Assembly (NCBI GenBank): GCA_007694005.1
Contig: RECN01000063.1
Span: 24,515 to 88,514, forward strand
Length of the DNA stretch: 64,000 bases
Reading direction: 5' to 3'
Source: Spirochaetaceae bacterium
GTDB lineage: Bacteria > Spirochaetota > Spirochaetia > DSM-27196 > SKKC01
Part shown: piece by piece, positions 52,069-60,453 of the stretch
Position numbering within the stretch: the stretch's first letter is position 1
Layout: each line of letters begins with the position of its first letter
Notes under the pieces: generated by a model
What the model was told of the DNA's origin: nothing
Seen by the model: only the letters and a program-made list of their open reading frames with translations
Database searches by the model: none
Program-made: the position numbers and the translations under genes

Positions 52069-53442
52069 ATGAACACGTCAATTGTCGAATACGGGGCAGT
52101 CTGCGACGGTAAGACCGATGACACCGTTGCGATACAGGCCGCGATACGCGCAGTCGGGGACAACGGGGGAGGCACCGTCGTGGTCCCGGGCGGGCGAAGC
52201 ACCGTGTGTGGACAGATACGCCTTGTAAGCGGCGTCGAACTGCATCTCGCAGGCGGGTCACTGCTTCTTGCGAGTTCAGACCCGGACCGCTACGGGTCTG
52301 AAGGCTTCGGCTGCGTCATCGAGACCTGGGGAGCCGACCACTGCGCGATCACCGGTACCGGCACGATCGACGGACGCGGCATAGACTACATGCGAGGCGA
52401 CCTGACCTACATTTTTGAGCCCGCACCATGGCGACCACGCCTCGTCGGCTTTGTAGATTGTCGTCACCTTACGATACGTGACGTGACCTTTCGCGACTCC
52501 CCGAACTGGACCCTTCACCTTGTGGGCTGTGAGCACGTGACCATAGCCGGTGTCACCATAGACAACAACACAAAGATCCCGAACTGTGACGGCATAGACC
52601 CTGATCACTGTCGCCACGTGACGATCTCCGACTGTCGCATCAAGGCCGGCGACGACGGGATCGTGCTCAAAAACACCAAGGAGTTCTCGGACCGCGGTCC
52701 CTGTGAGGACATCAGCATTACAAACTGTCAGATCGAGTCGACCTCGGCGGCAATCAAGATCGGTAGCGAGAGCGTCTCGGACTTCAGACGAATCACCATC
52801 ACCGGCTGCATCATACGCTCGTCGCATCGGGGGATAGCCGTACAGCTCAGAGACCAGGGAAACGTGAGTGATCTCCTGATTTCCGGATGCATTATCGAAA
52901 CGCGCCTGTTCGAGGATCACTGGTGGGGTAAGGCTGAGCCGATCTACATCACCGCCGTTCACCGCTTCGGATCGGAGATGGACCGCGCGGGGTTCGGCCC
53001 GCCTGCCTGGAACCCGGCGAACGGTCTAGGGAGCATTTCGCGCGTACAGGTATCAAACCTCATGGCTCGCGGAGAGAACGGCGTGGTTCTTTACGGTACG
53101 CGGCGCGCTGACGGAAGCAGCACGATCCAAGATATCTCGTTCTCAAACTGTCGTTTTGAAGTTCTGAAGACCTCCAGATGGGGTGCCGGAAGAATCGATA
53201 TCAGACCCTTCGACACCCTCGGTCCGGGCTTCCGTGATCCCGGGAAAGACCCGGGCCTCGTTGACGCACCGTTTGCTGGCGTTTCGCTGACCGCAGCCGA
53301 TTCGGTCAGGCTGAAAGACTGCGAGGTTCGACTGACCGGGCCGCTCCCTGACGGATATGGCGACGTCATTCAGGTACACGACTGCGACCTGTTTGACGTC
53401 GACGGATGTCGGAAATACGATCGCAGAGACCCACCGGGGTAA
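52069..53442 (+). CDS. GH28-family glycosidase (polygalacturonase-like)
   Basis: A 457-residue right-handed beta-helix enzyme. The N-terminal VEYGAVCDGKTDDTVAIQAA is the usual pectate-lyase-fold start. GH28 catalytic motifs are NCDGIDPDHC (D174), KAGDDGIVLKN (D195/D196), SSHRGIAV and AIKIGSES (RIK-like). It hydrolyses galacturonan or a related uronic-acid or rhamnose-containing chain. No signal peptide is present, so it probably acts on imported oligosaccharides. Followed after 47 nt by a GH29 gene, so the pair may serve one polysaccharide. Confidence 0.88.
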   Translation: MNTSIVEYGAVCDGKTDDTVAIQAAIRAVGDNGGGTVVVPGGRSTVCGQIRLVSGVELHLAGGSLLLASSDPDRYGSEGFGCVIETWGADHCAITGTGTIDGRGIDYMRGDLTYIFEPAPWRPRLVGFVDCRHLTIRDVTFRDSPNWTLHLVGCEHVTIAGVTIDNNTKIPNCDGIDPDHCRHVTISDCRIKAGDDGIVLKNTKEFSDRGPCEDISITNCQIESTSAAIKIGSESVSDFRRITITGCIIRSSHRGIAVQLRDQGNVSDLLISGCIIETRLFEDHWWGKAEPIYITAVHRFGSEMDRAGFGPPAWNPANGLGSISRVQVSNLMARGENGVVLYGTRRADGSSTIQDISFSNCRFEVLKTSRWGAGRIDIRPFDTLGPGFRDPGKDPGLVDAPFAGVSLTAADSVRLKDCEVRLTGPLPDGYGDVIQVHDCDLFDVDGCRKYDRRDPPG

Positions 53443-53448
53443 TATACT
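53443..53448 (+). promoter_or_regulatory. Possible -10 box for the GH29 gene
   Basis: TATACT directly follows the GH28 stop codon and would give a leader of about 33 nt to ATG 53490. No good -35 box is seen. Confidence 0.3.
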
Positions 53449-53489
53449 CACTGGCTCTATGCGAGCGATGAGCGTACAATACAGGCAAT

Positions 53490-54779
53490 ATGCATACACC
53501 AAAGCCAACTGACGGCGACACTTCATGGTTCGTACAGGACCGATTCGGCATGTTCATTCACTGGGGTCTGTACTCCCAGGCGGCACGGCACGAATGGGTG
53601 CAGCACAACGAAGAGATTTCTCCCGAGGAATACCGGAAGTACTTCGAGCACTTCGATCCTGACCGCTACGACCCTGCCGTCTGGGCAGCGTATGCACGCG
53701 AAGCAGGAATGAAATACGTCGTCCTGACGACAAAACATCACGAGGGATTCTGCCTTTGGGACAGCGCCCACACCGACTATAAGGCACCGAGTACCCCGGC
53801 GGGTCGAGACCTGCTGACGCCATTCGTTGAAGCATTCCGGGCCGAAGGACTTCGGGTCGGGTTCTATTACTCGCTGATCGACTGGCACCATCCGCAGTTT
53901 CCCATAGACCACATACACCCGCTGCGAAACCATCCGGACGCCGTGGAAATGAACCGGTCACGAGACGTGTCCCGGTACCGTGAGTACCTCCACGCCCAGG
54001 TCGAGGAGCTCCTGAGCGCACACAAACCCGATATCCTCTGGTTCGACTTCTCGTACGCGCAGAGCCCGAAATACCCGCAGTTTGAAGGGAAAGCGGCGGA
54101 TGCCTGGGGAAGCGTCGAGCTCATGAAGAAGATCCGGTCGATCTGCCCCGATATCATCGTGAATGACCGGCTCGAGATCGGTGGAGACGTCATTACTCCG
54201 GAGCAGTTCCAGCCGACAAGCTGGGTCACCCGCAACGGAGAACCGGTCGTATGGGAGGCCTGTCAGACATTCAGCGGCTCCTGGGGATACCACCGGGATG
54301 AGTCAAGCTGGAAGACCCCGGAACAGCTCATTCAGCTCCTGGTAAACAGCGTCGCAAACGGCGGAAATCTGCTGCTGAACGTAGGACCGACCGCCCGGGG
54401 AGATTTCGACGACCGCGCGGTCAATGCGCTCGCCGAGATTGCCGACTGGATGGAGGTGAACGACAGGTCTATCTACGGCTGCACCGCGAGTCCGCTGACC
54501 CCTCCGTCGGATTGCCGCTATACGACCCGGGACAACCGGTTGTATCTCCACGTGTTCAACTGGCCGTTCAGCCATGTGCAGCTCCCCGGCCTTGCTGGCA
54601 GAATTGAGTACGCACAGCTCCTGCACGATGCATCAGAACTGCATTGGGCGGAACCGAAGCAACCCTTCGGTCACGGCAATATGCTCGTAGACCAGCCGGA
54701 TGATACGGTTGTTCTGAAATTGCCGGTTGAGCCACCACCGGTTCGTTGTCCGGTGATTGAAATATTCCTGAAACAATAA
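53490..54779 (+). CDS. GH29 alpha-L-fucosidase
   Basis: A 429-residue enzyme. WFVQDRFGMFIHWGLYSQAA, YVVLTTKHHEGFCLWDS and GFYYSLIDWHHPQF are classic GH29 motifs, and the predicted nucleophile is D186 in DILWFDFSYAQ. The C-terminal part (LTPPSDCRYTTRDNRLYLHV) is the usual beta-sandwich domain. No signal peptide is seen, so it should remove fucose from oligosaccharides inside the cell, fitting the neighbouring GH28 enzyme. The ribosome site is weak (AGG close to ATG). Confidence 0.92.
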   Translation: MHTPKPTDGDTSWFVQDRFGMFIHWGLYSQAARHEWVQHNEEISPEEYRKYFEHFDPDRYDPAVWAAYAREAGMKYVVLTTKHHEGFCLWDSAHTDYKAPSTPAGRDLLTPFVEAFRAEGLRVGFYYSLIDWHHPQFPIDHIHPLRNHPDAVEMNRSRDVSRYREYLHAQVEELLSAHKPDILWFDFSYAQSPKYPQFEGKAADAWGSVELMKKIRSICPDIIVNDRLEIGGDVITPEQFQPTSWVTRNGEPVVWEACQTFSGSWGYHRDESSWKTPEQLIQLLVNSVANGGNLLLNVGPTARGDFDDRAVNALAEIADWMEVNDRSIYGCTASPLTPPSDCRYTTRDNRLYLHVFNWPFSHVQLPGLAGRIEYAQLLHDASELHWAEPKQPFGHGNMLVDQPDDTVVLKLPVEPPPVRCPVIEIFLKQ

Positions 54780-54792
54780 GGGGGTTTCTGGT

Positions 54793-55416
54793 ATGTCTGA
54801 TGTAATAGTCGAACAGATTGCACGTGATCTTGGTGCGGTCCTGCTCCCGCTCGGGCTTCGCATGCTCGCGGGACTCGTCATAGGTATCATAGTTGCGGCT
54901 GTCTTTAACTCGCTGTACCGAAGAACCAACCGCATGCACAAAAGCGGACTCGTCGGATTCCTGGCGATTGTCCTCTGCGCCGGATCAGGCCTGCTCATAC
55001 CGCTTTCCATGGGCATAGAGCCGGCTCTGATGGCGGCGACGGATGTCGTTATTCCGGAGATCTCGCGGCAACTTGAATCCGATCTGCGTCAGCAGGGACT
55101 GAACCCGCAGGCGATAGACGGTGCACAGGTGTCGCTTGTGCTCGATGAGGTTCTCGCAGAAATGCAGAACGACGAATCACTCGGCATCATGAGCCGACAG
55201 GAAGCCGCGATGCGCGACGCTATCGAGGACGTTCGTCGGCAGCTCGGTGGCGCCAACACCATCTCGCTGACCAACCTCATGGTTGTCGTACGCGACGCGT
55301 TTCTTGGTCGCTTCTTTCGCATCATGCGCTTCGTCACCGCGGTCCTGATCGTGGTTCCCCTCGTGTTCATGCCCACGGCTCTCGGTGTGGCGTACATGCG
55401 ACGGCACCAGGCCTGA
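54793..55416 (+). CDS. Membrane protein of unknown function
   Basis: A 207-residue protein with hydrophobic segments near residues 15-40 (LPLGLRMLAGLVIGIIVAAV), 50-70 (LVGFLAIVLCAGSGLLIPLS) and at the C-terminus (FVTAVLIVVPLVFMPTALGV), and a charged helical region between them, probably facing one side of the membrane. No family recognised. GGGGGT lies before ATG 54793, and it follows the fucosidase by 13 nt, so it may be the end of that operon; it converges on purQ. Confidence 0.6.
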   Translation: MSDVIVEQIARDLGAVLLPLGLRMLAGLVIGIIVAAVFNSLYRRTNRMHKSGLVGFLAIVLCAGSGLLIPLSMGIEPALMAATDVVIPEISRQLESDLRQQGLNPQAIDGAQVSLVLDEVLAEMQNDESLGIMSRQEAAMRDAIEDVRRQLGGANTISLTNLMVVVRDAFLGRFFRIMRFVTAVLIVVPLVFMPTALGVAYMRRHQA

Positions 55417-55447
55417 CCGCACCGCAGGTCCTTACGGGAGCCGTCGC

Positions 55448-56206
55448 TCAGCGTAGAGCGGCGGCAACACCGTTGCGAAAAAGCTGAAGGATCGGTGGCT
55501 CACCGGCGACGCTACTCCCCTGTGGCGTCCGGACCGGATGCAGCTCGGGGTAGAGGTAGGCCTCAGGATGCGGCATCATACCGATGATTCTGCCCGAACT
55601 GTCGGTAATCCCGGCTATCGCGTCCTGCGAACCGTTCGGGTTCGCTCCGGCGTAGTATAGCGTCGCAAGCCCGCGATCGAGCACGCGCTGCCGGGCATCA
55701 TCATCCCTGAACAGAAAACGCCCCTCACCGTGTCGTATCGGCATCTCATAGGTTTCGCTCATACCCGACAGCCAGGGGCTCGTCTCTGGCCGCTCGATCC
55801 GCACGCCCACCCAGCGATCGACAAAATGTCCGCTGTCGTTCCACACCAGAGATGCGGAGGGCTCCCCGGTCTCATGAACATCGGGGAGCAGTCCCGCTTT
55901 TACGAGAATCTGAAATCCATTGCAAATCCCGATCACCAGTCCACCATCAACCACAAACTGTCTGATTGACGTGGCCAGCTCGGAGCGGAACAGACTGGCA
56001 AGCACCATCCCGCTTCCAAGATGATCGCCGAAGCTGAAGCCTCCGGGCACCGCAAGTATCCCGTAACTGTGCAGCAGATCGGCGTGCTTCTGTAACGCAG
56101 ACACGTGGGTAGGACTGACCGTGGCGCCGGCATTCTCGAACGCGAGCGCGAGCTCTGCGTCGGCGTTGATGCCGAAGCCGGTCAGAAGACAGACAGTACT
56201 ACTCAT
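55448..56206 (-). CDS. purQ: Phosphoribosylformylglycinamidine synthase, glutaminase subunit
   Basis: A 252-residue class I glutamine amidotransferase. Nucleophile C95 is in VIGICNGFQILVKAG, the oxyanion region is AVPGGFSFGDHLGSG, and the His/Glu pair is in GMMPHPEAYLYPE. It supplies ammonia from glutamine to PurL for FGAM formation in purine synthesis. GGAG precedes ATG 56206, whose ATGA overlaps the purL stop by 4 nt, so equal translation of both subunits is expected. Confidence 0.94.
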   Translation of the reverse strand: MSSTVCLLTGFGINADAELALAFENAGATVSPTHVSALQKHADLLHSYGILAVPGGFSFGDHLGSGMVLASLFRSELATSIRQFVVDGGLVIGICNGFQILVKAGLLPDVHETGEPSASLVWNDSGHFVDRWVGVRIERPETSPWLSGMSETYEMPIRHGEGRFLFRDDDARQRVLDRGLATLYYAGANPNGSQDAIAGITDSSGRIIGMMPHPEAYLYPELHPVRTPQGSSVAGEPPILQLFRNGVAAALR

Positions 56207-59200
56207 GACCGCTTCTCCTTTCCCGCCAGAAAGCGGTCGAATCGGTGCCAGGCGTGCACACAGGCTTCAAGCGCTACATCGAACAGGGTTCGTCCGCCTT
56301 CGTCGACGCGTATCTGCGGTTCAGCAGAAACATTACCAATCCGGGCCCAGGCGACATCCTGCAGGACCTGCTCGAAGGCAGCGGCATCGGATGGTGCAAC
56401 GGTGACAAGAAATCTGCCGCAGCTCTCCGACCAGAGCAGGCGGTCCGTGCTCGAAGGGTGAACGACAGCCGACTGAGAGACTTGAGGCTCCCCGGCGGGG
56501 GATCCGCTGGCGGGGATCGGTTCCTGCACAAGCGGTTTTTCCACGATCCCCGAAAGGTCGACGTGAACACCGAGTCTTCCCGCGATTGCCGACTCTGCAA
56601 GCGCAACTCCAAGGCCGCCATCCGAAAGATCGTGGGCGGACTGCATGAGCCCCTGTTGCGCGGCGGCAAAGAACCGTGCGTACAGCTCGGCGGTCTCGTC
56701 GAGAACGGGCCGCGGGGACGGTTCCCAGACCGGTCCGTACAGGCGGTCCCAGGTCGTGCCGCCAAGTTCGCCGCGTGTTGCCCCGAGAAGGTACACGCAG
56801 TCTCCGGGGGCACGGAAAGCAGGGTCGAGACGCTTTGAAACATCGGGCATGATACCCATGAGACTCATTAGCAGGGTCGGTCTGATGGAGATGACTTTTC
56901 CATCGGCACGGGCATCGTTCTTCATTGAGTCCTTACCCGAGATCAGCGGCGCACTATAGGCACGGCATGCGTCGGCCATGCCTTCGCAGGTGCGCACCAG
57001 CTGGGCCAGCTTGTATTCACCGTCGGGAGTCCGTTCGCTCTGTACCGGGTCAGGCCAGCAGAAATTATCAAGCGCCCAGGCCTGTGCAGGGTCACCGCCG
57101 AGTGCCACGTGAGCGCGCATCGCCTCGTCGACAGCCGCCGCACCCATGTGGTAGCCATCCCAGTCGCCATACCGGGGACAGACCCCGTGGGTTACCGTGA
57201 GCCCCCGTTTAGAACCGTGTCGCGGCAGAACGACGCCTCCGTCGGACGGGCCGTCTGCCTCAACCCCGGCAAAAGGTTTACCGACGGTACGCGCCTGCAC
57301 TTCGTGGTCGTACTGCCGCACGAGGTACTCCCGGCTGCCGATCGCGCTGTCGCTGAGCATCTGAAGGAGCGTGGCGCCGTGGTCGTCGCGCGGGGCGGAT
57401 GGGGCGGCGGCGGTGTCGTACGTCTCAGCGGCGTGGTCCGCCCCGGCGGCGTGGTCCGCCCCGGCGGCGTTGTCCGCCCCGGCGGCGTTGTCCGTCCCGG
57501 CGGCGCTATTCGTCCCAGCGGCGCTATTCGTCTCAGCTGCCGCCGCCGGACCGCGGCGCGCTACCGTTTCGCCGAGCCGCCACGGCCCGCGCTCCCCGGG
57601 TGGTATCCAGGACGCGGTCAGCTTCATCCGTGGCAGCCCGTGGTGTATGAACTCCATGGACAGCCGGCAGACCTTCTGCTTCTGGTGCTCCAGCTCGATG
57701 TATCCGCTGTCGGTGAACTCGCCTATGCTCGTCGCTTCCACGTCGTGGCGTTCGGCGAGTGCAAGAAACGCGTCGAGATGCTCGGGCGGCACGGCCGCGC
57801 TCATGCGCTCCTGGCTCTCGCTGACCCAGATCTCCCAGGCGGCGAGGCCGGGATATTTCAGGGGACAGAGGTCAAGGTTTACGCGTATTCCACCGGATTC
57901 CCGGGCCATTTCACCGAGCGAGGACGAAAGCCCCCCTGCTCCGTTGTCGGTCAGCGAGGACAGGTATCCGGCGTCGCGCGCTTCAAGGAGAAACTCGATC
58001 ATTTTCTTCTGCGTTATGGGGTCACCAATCTGTACGGCAGACGTCGGTGAGGTCTCATCGAGGGCGAGACTCGAGAAGGTCGCTCCGTGTATGCCGTCTT
58101 TTCCGATGCGGCCTCCGACCATGACAGCGCAGTCGCCGGGACGCGCGGCCTTCTCCCAGGCAGGTTCACCGGCAGTCAGCCGGGGCATGACGCCTCCGGT
58201 GCCGCAGAACACGAGCGGCTTGCCCATGTAGCTCTCGTCGAAGAGGACCGCTCCGGCTACGACCGGTATACCCGACTGGTTTCCTCCGTCCACGATGCCG
58301 TGATGCACGCCGTCGAGCACGCGACGTGGATGAAGAAGCATGCCCGGAACGTCGTCCGCCGGCGTCTCGGGGTCGCCGAAACACAGGACGTTCGTATTGA
58401 AAATGGGCCGGGCGCCGCGGCCGGTGCCCAGGATGTCGCGGTTTACCCCGACTATGCCGGTAATCGCCCCGCCGTAGGGGTCGAGCGCGCTCGGGGAGTT
58501 ATGCGTTTCGGCCTTGAAGCACACGAGCGTGTCCTCGTCGAACTCGACAACCCCGCTGTTGTCGTCAAAGACGCTCACCGTATCACGCCGGTGCTCGATC
58601 AGTTCCCTGGTGAGCGCGGCGATGTAGGTGCGAAACAGGCCATCTATGGTGCGATCACCGTATCTGACTTCGGCGGCGAATATCTTGTGTTTACAGTGTT
58701 CACTCCAGGTCTGTGCGAGCATCTCGATCTCAACGTCGGTCGCCGCCGCAAGGCCGTGCGACTGGCGGTCCGTCCGTACGTCCTCCCGGGCGAAGTAAGC
58801 CTGAATCGCCTGCATCTCGGTACCTTCGAGGGCGAGAAGACGCTCGGTACTGAGCCGGGAAAGCTCTTCGACGGTGAGTCCGTCGAGCGGGACGGTTTGA
58901 ACATCGGGTATCGTCATGTGCTCAACGTGCGGATACATGTCGGGTAGCGGTGTCCGATCGCTACGCTCGCGTATCTCGCAGATTTGAATCAAAGGATTGT
59001 ATAGAGCCTTCGAACATGCCGATATTGTAGTAAGGGAAGCGGTGGGGGCTTCGATGACGTATTGCAGCGCCGTTCTGCAGGGAACGGGATTATCCGGCAG
59101 CGGATTGCTGCCGACGCGGCGCAATGCTGACTCGAGCGTCCGGGCAACCGGATCGGTGACACCAGGTCGCGGGGCAACTTCAACGACGTGCGTCCATTCC

Positions 59201-59421
59201 GGGAGCACCGTGTCACGGGCGGCACGTCCGATATAGCCGGCTTGTGCGACTGGATCACAGACAAGATCGATGATCCGGTCGGGTTGAATCCTGTCGTCGA
59301 CACAGTAGACATCGATGACGGTGCAGGCGGTAATGTCGGGCAGCAGCGAAGCCAGCTTGCGCAGACTTGTTGCAGACCGTCCATCGGGAAGGTGCGGATG
59401 AAAAGCGCTTTCTATTCTCAT
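56203..59421 (-). CDS. purL: Phosphoribosylformylglycinamidine synthase, large subunit with extended N-terminus
   Basis: A 1072-residue subunit, longer than the roughly 740 of ordinary PurL. Residues 1-200 form an extra region with PurS-like beta-alpha pattern (TACTVIDVYCVDDRI); the core begins near EIEMLAQTWSEHCKHKIF and has FKAETHNSPSALDPYGGAIT, GDCAVMVGGRIGKDGIHGAT and, in the second half, SGKDSMKND and SAHDLSDGGLGVALAE. A linker of about 40 residues between the halves is made of six-residue repeats (57415-57540). It makes FGAM from FGAR, ATP and ammonia with PurQ. ATG 59421 is chosen; the longer frame to 59502 is less PurL-like. Confidence 0.92.
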   Translation of the reverse strand: MRIESAFHPHLPDGRSATSLRKLASLLPDITACTVIDVYCVDDRIQPDRIIDLVCDPVAQAGYIGRAARDTVLPEWTHVVEVAPRPGVTDPVARTLESALRRVGSNPLPDNPVPCRTALQYVIEAPTASLTTISACSKALYNPLIQICEIRERSDRTPLPDMYPHVEHMTIPDVQTVPLDGLTVEELSRLSTERLLALEGTEMQAIQAYFAREDVRTDRQSHGLAAATDVEIEMLAQTWSEHCKHKIFAAEVRYGDRTIDGLFRTYIAALTRELIEHRRDTVSVFDDNSGVVEFDEDTLVCFKAETHNSPSALDPYGGAITGIVGVNRDILGTGRGARPIFNTNVLCFGDPETPADDVPGMLLHPRRVLDGVHHGIVDGGNQSGIPVVAGAVLFDESYMGKPLVFCGTGGVMPRLTAGEPAWEKAARPGDCAVMVGGRIGKDGIHGATFSSLALDETSPTSAVQIGDPITQKKMIEFLLEARDAGYLSSLTDNGAGGLSSSLGEMARESGGIRVNLDLCPLKYPGLAAWEIWVSESQERMSAAVPPEHLDAFLALAERHDVEATSIGEFTDSGYIELEHQKQKVCRLSMEFIHHGLPRMKLTASWIPPGERGPWRLGETVARRGPAAAAETNSAAGTNSAAGTDNAAGADNAAGADHAAGADHAAETYDTAAAPSAPRDDHGATLLQMLSDSAIGSREYLVRQYDHEVQARTVGKPFAGVEADGPSDGGVVLPRHGSKRGLTVTHGVCPRYGDWDGYHMGAAAVDEAMRAHVALGGDPAQAWALDNFCWPDPVQSERTPDGEYKLAQLVRTCEGMADACRAYSAPLISGKDSMKNDARADGKVISIRPTLLMSLMGIMPDVSKRLDPAFRAPGDCVYLLGATRGELGGTTWDRLYGPVWEPSPRPVLDETAELYARFFAAAQQGLMQSAHDLSDGGLGVALAESAIAGRLGVHVDLSGIVEKPLVQEPIPASGSPAGEPQVSQSAVVHPSSTDRLLWSESCGRFLVTVAPSDAAAFEQVLQDVAWARIGNVSAEPQIRVDEGGRTLFDVALEACVHAWHRFDRFLAGKEKRS
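57415..57540. repeat. 18-bp tandem repeat within purL
   Basis: Seven consecutive 18-nt units, of which those at 57433-57450 and 57451-57468 are identical and the next differ by one or a few bases, becoming more diverged towards both ends. In the protein they encode six-residue repeats such as NSAAGT, DNAAGA and DHAAGA. Because the unit is a multiple of three, gain or loss keeps the frame. Confidence 0.95.
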
Positions 59422-59494
59422 GGGTTCTGGTCCGTGACAAACCGTAGCAGAACACCATGGTTTTGGACAGCGCCGGGCCCTGGCGGTCGGGTGC

Positions 59495-59523
59495 TTGACC
59501 AAGTGTAGCCAAGACGCTACAAG
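59495..59523 (+). promoter_or_regulatory. Promoter of ptsN (leaderless candidate)
   Basis: -35 TTGACC (59495-59500), a 17-nt spacer and -10 TACAAG (59518-59523), then 7 nt to ATG 59531. The AAGG that looks like a ribosome site lies within the -10 box itself. Confidence 0.6.
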
Positions 59524-59530
59524 GATGGGG

Positions 59531-60061
59531 ATGAGTATGTCGTCGTACGGCCCATTTTTTCACCACGGTTGCGTAGCATGGCATATCGATTGCAACGACA
59601 AGTTCGAAGCGATTCGCCGCATCGTGTACCAGTCAAGGGTTTTTGAAGAAATTGATGGCCTGGATCCGAACGAGTTCGCGGACATTGTAATAGCACGGGA
59701 ACGGATTCAGAGCACTGCCCTTGGGCACGGAGTCGCCGTCGCCCATGGCCGATCACCAAAAGTGGAACACCCGCTGGTCGCACTCGGAATATCCCACGAG
59801 GGAATTGCGTTTGATTCCCCGGACGGTCAGCCCGTTCATCTCATCTTTGTCGTCGCAAATCATCCGTCGCAGCAGGTCGACTATCTCTCTATCCTTTCGA
59901 CGGTCGCGCGTCTCGCCCGTAATCCTTCCTTTCGCAATTCGCTGCTCTGCGCCACCGGAGGGCTTGAAGCCGAACATATTTTCGGTCAGGCTTTTCAGGA
60001 GCGCATGGAAGCCCAGTATGCCTTAGGGCGGGCAATGCAGGCCCGGGCAGGCTGTGCCTGA
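59531..60061 (+). CDS. ptsN: PTS EIIA(Ntr/Fru)-type protein
   Basis: A 176-residue phosphocarrier of the fructose/mannitol/nitrogen EIIA family. DKFEAIRRIVYQSRVF opens the domain and the phosphoacceptor is H66 in RERIQSTALGHGVAVAHG; HLIFVVANHPSQQVDYLSIL is typical of the core. No sugar permease is encoded nearby, which favours a regulatory PtsN-like role over sugar transport. Start ATG 59531 is inferred from the promoter position; other in-frame ATGs lie 6 nt to either side. Confidence 0.82.
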   Translation: MSMSSYGPFFHHGCVAWHIDCNDKFEAIRRIVYQSRVFEEIDGLDPNEFADIVIARERIQSTALGHGVAVAHGRSPKVEHPLVALGISHEGIAFDSPDGQPVHLIFVVANHPSQQVDYLSILSTVARLARNPSFRNSLLCATGGLEAEHIFGQAFQERMEAQYALGRAMQARAGCA

Positions 60062-60084
60062 AATCAGACAACAGGACAAAAGTC

Positions 60085-60453
60085 ATGACAGTACAGGATC
60101 TGACACAGCAGGAGCGAACGGTTTTTGCCGGAAGCCTCGTAAATCTGGTGCAGGCTGAAGGCAGCGTACAGGACGGGGAAGTCGCCGGTATTGAGGCTCT
60201 CCGGGACGTTTTCGGTTTCGATGATCTTGATGAGCACATCGATCAATTCCAGGAAGCCGTCGCGCATACCCATGAGCAGACTGAACACGACCGCGTATTC
60301 GAGTCTCTCGCTAAATCAGTTACCCGCCCTGAAGTACAGCAGTTCATACTCGCCCGGCTCGACGAGGTAAGCCGCATGGACGGATATCGCGACCAGTCGG
60401 AAGAAGCCTTCCTGAGTCGGCTTCGCTCCCTCTGGGGTCTCGACAAGGCCTAG
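60085..60453 (+). CDS. TerB-like helical protein
   Basis: A 122-residue soluble helical protein. Two acidic EF-like helices, VNLVQAEGSVQDGEVAGIEA and VSRMDGYRDQSEEAFLSRL, match the duplicated pattern of the TerB/tellurite-resistance-like fold, found in many bacterial proteins of unclear role and often near membranes or metal signalling. It follows ptsN by 23 nt and probably shares its transcript. Its stop overlaps the lysA stop by 4 nt in opposing orientation. Confidence 0.7.
   Translation: MTVQDLTQQERTVFAGSLVNLVQAEGSVQDGEVAGIEALRDVFGFDDLDEHIDQFQEAVAHTHEQTEHDRVFESLAKSVTRPEVQQFILARLDEVSRMDGYRDQSEEAFLSRLRSLWGLDKA

Noticed and set aside
51977..52262. Upstream extension of the ClC-Sir2 protein by 95 residues
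   Set aside because: It would run antisense through the GH28 start and both divergent promoters, and the added residues are Arg/Cys-rich and unlike a ClC N-terminus.
53443..53490. GH29 gene as another leaderless case
   Set aside because: The best -10 (TATACT) lies about 40 nt upstream; a second box TACAAT at 53475 is 9 nt before ATG but lacks a -35, so the evidence is ambiguous.
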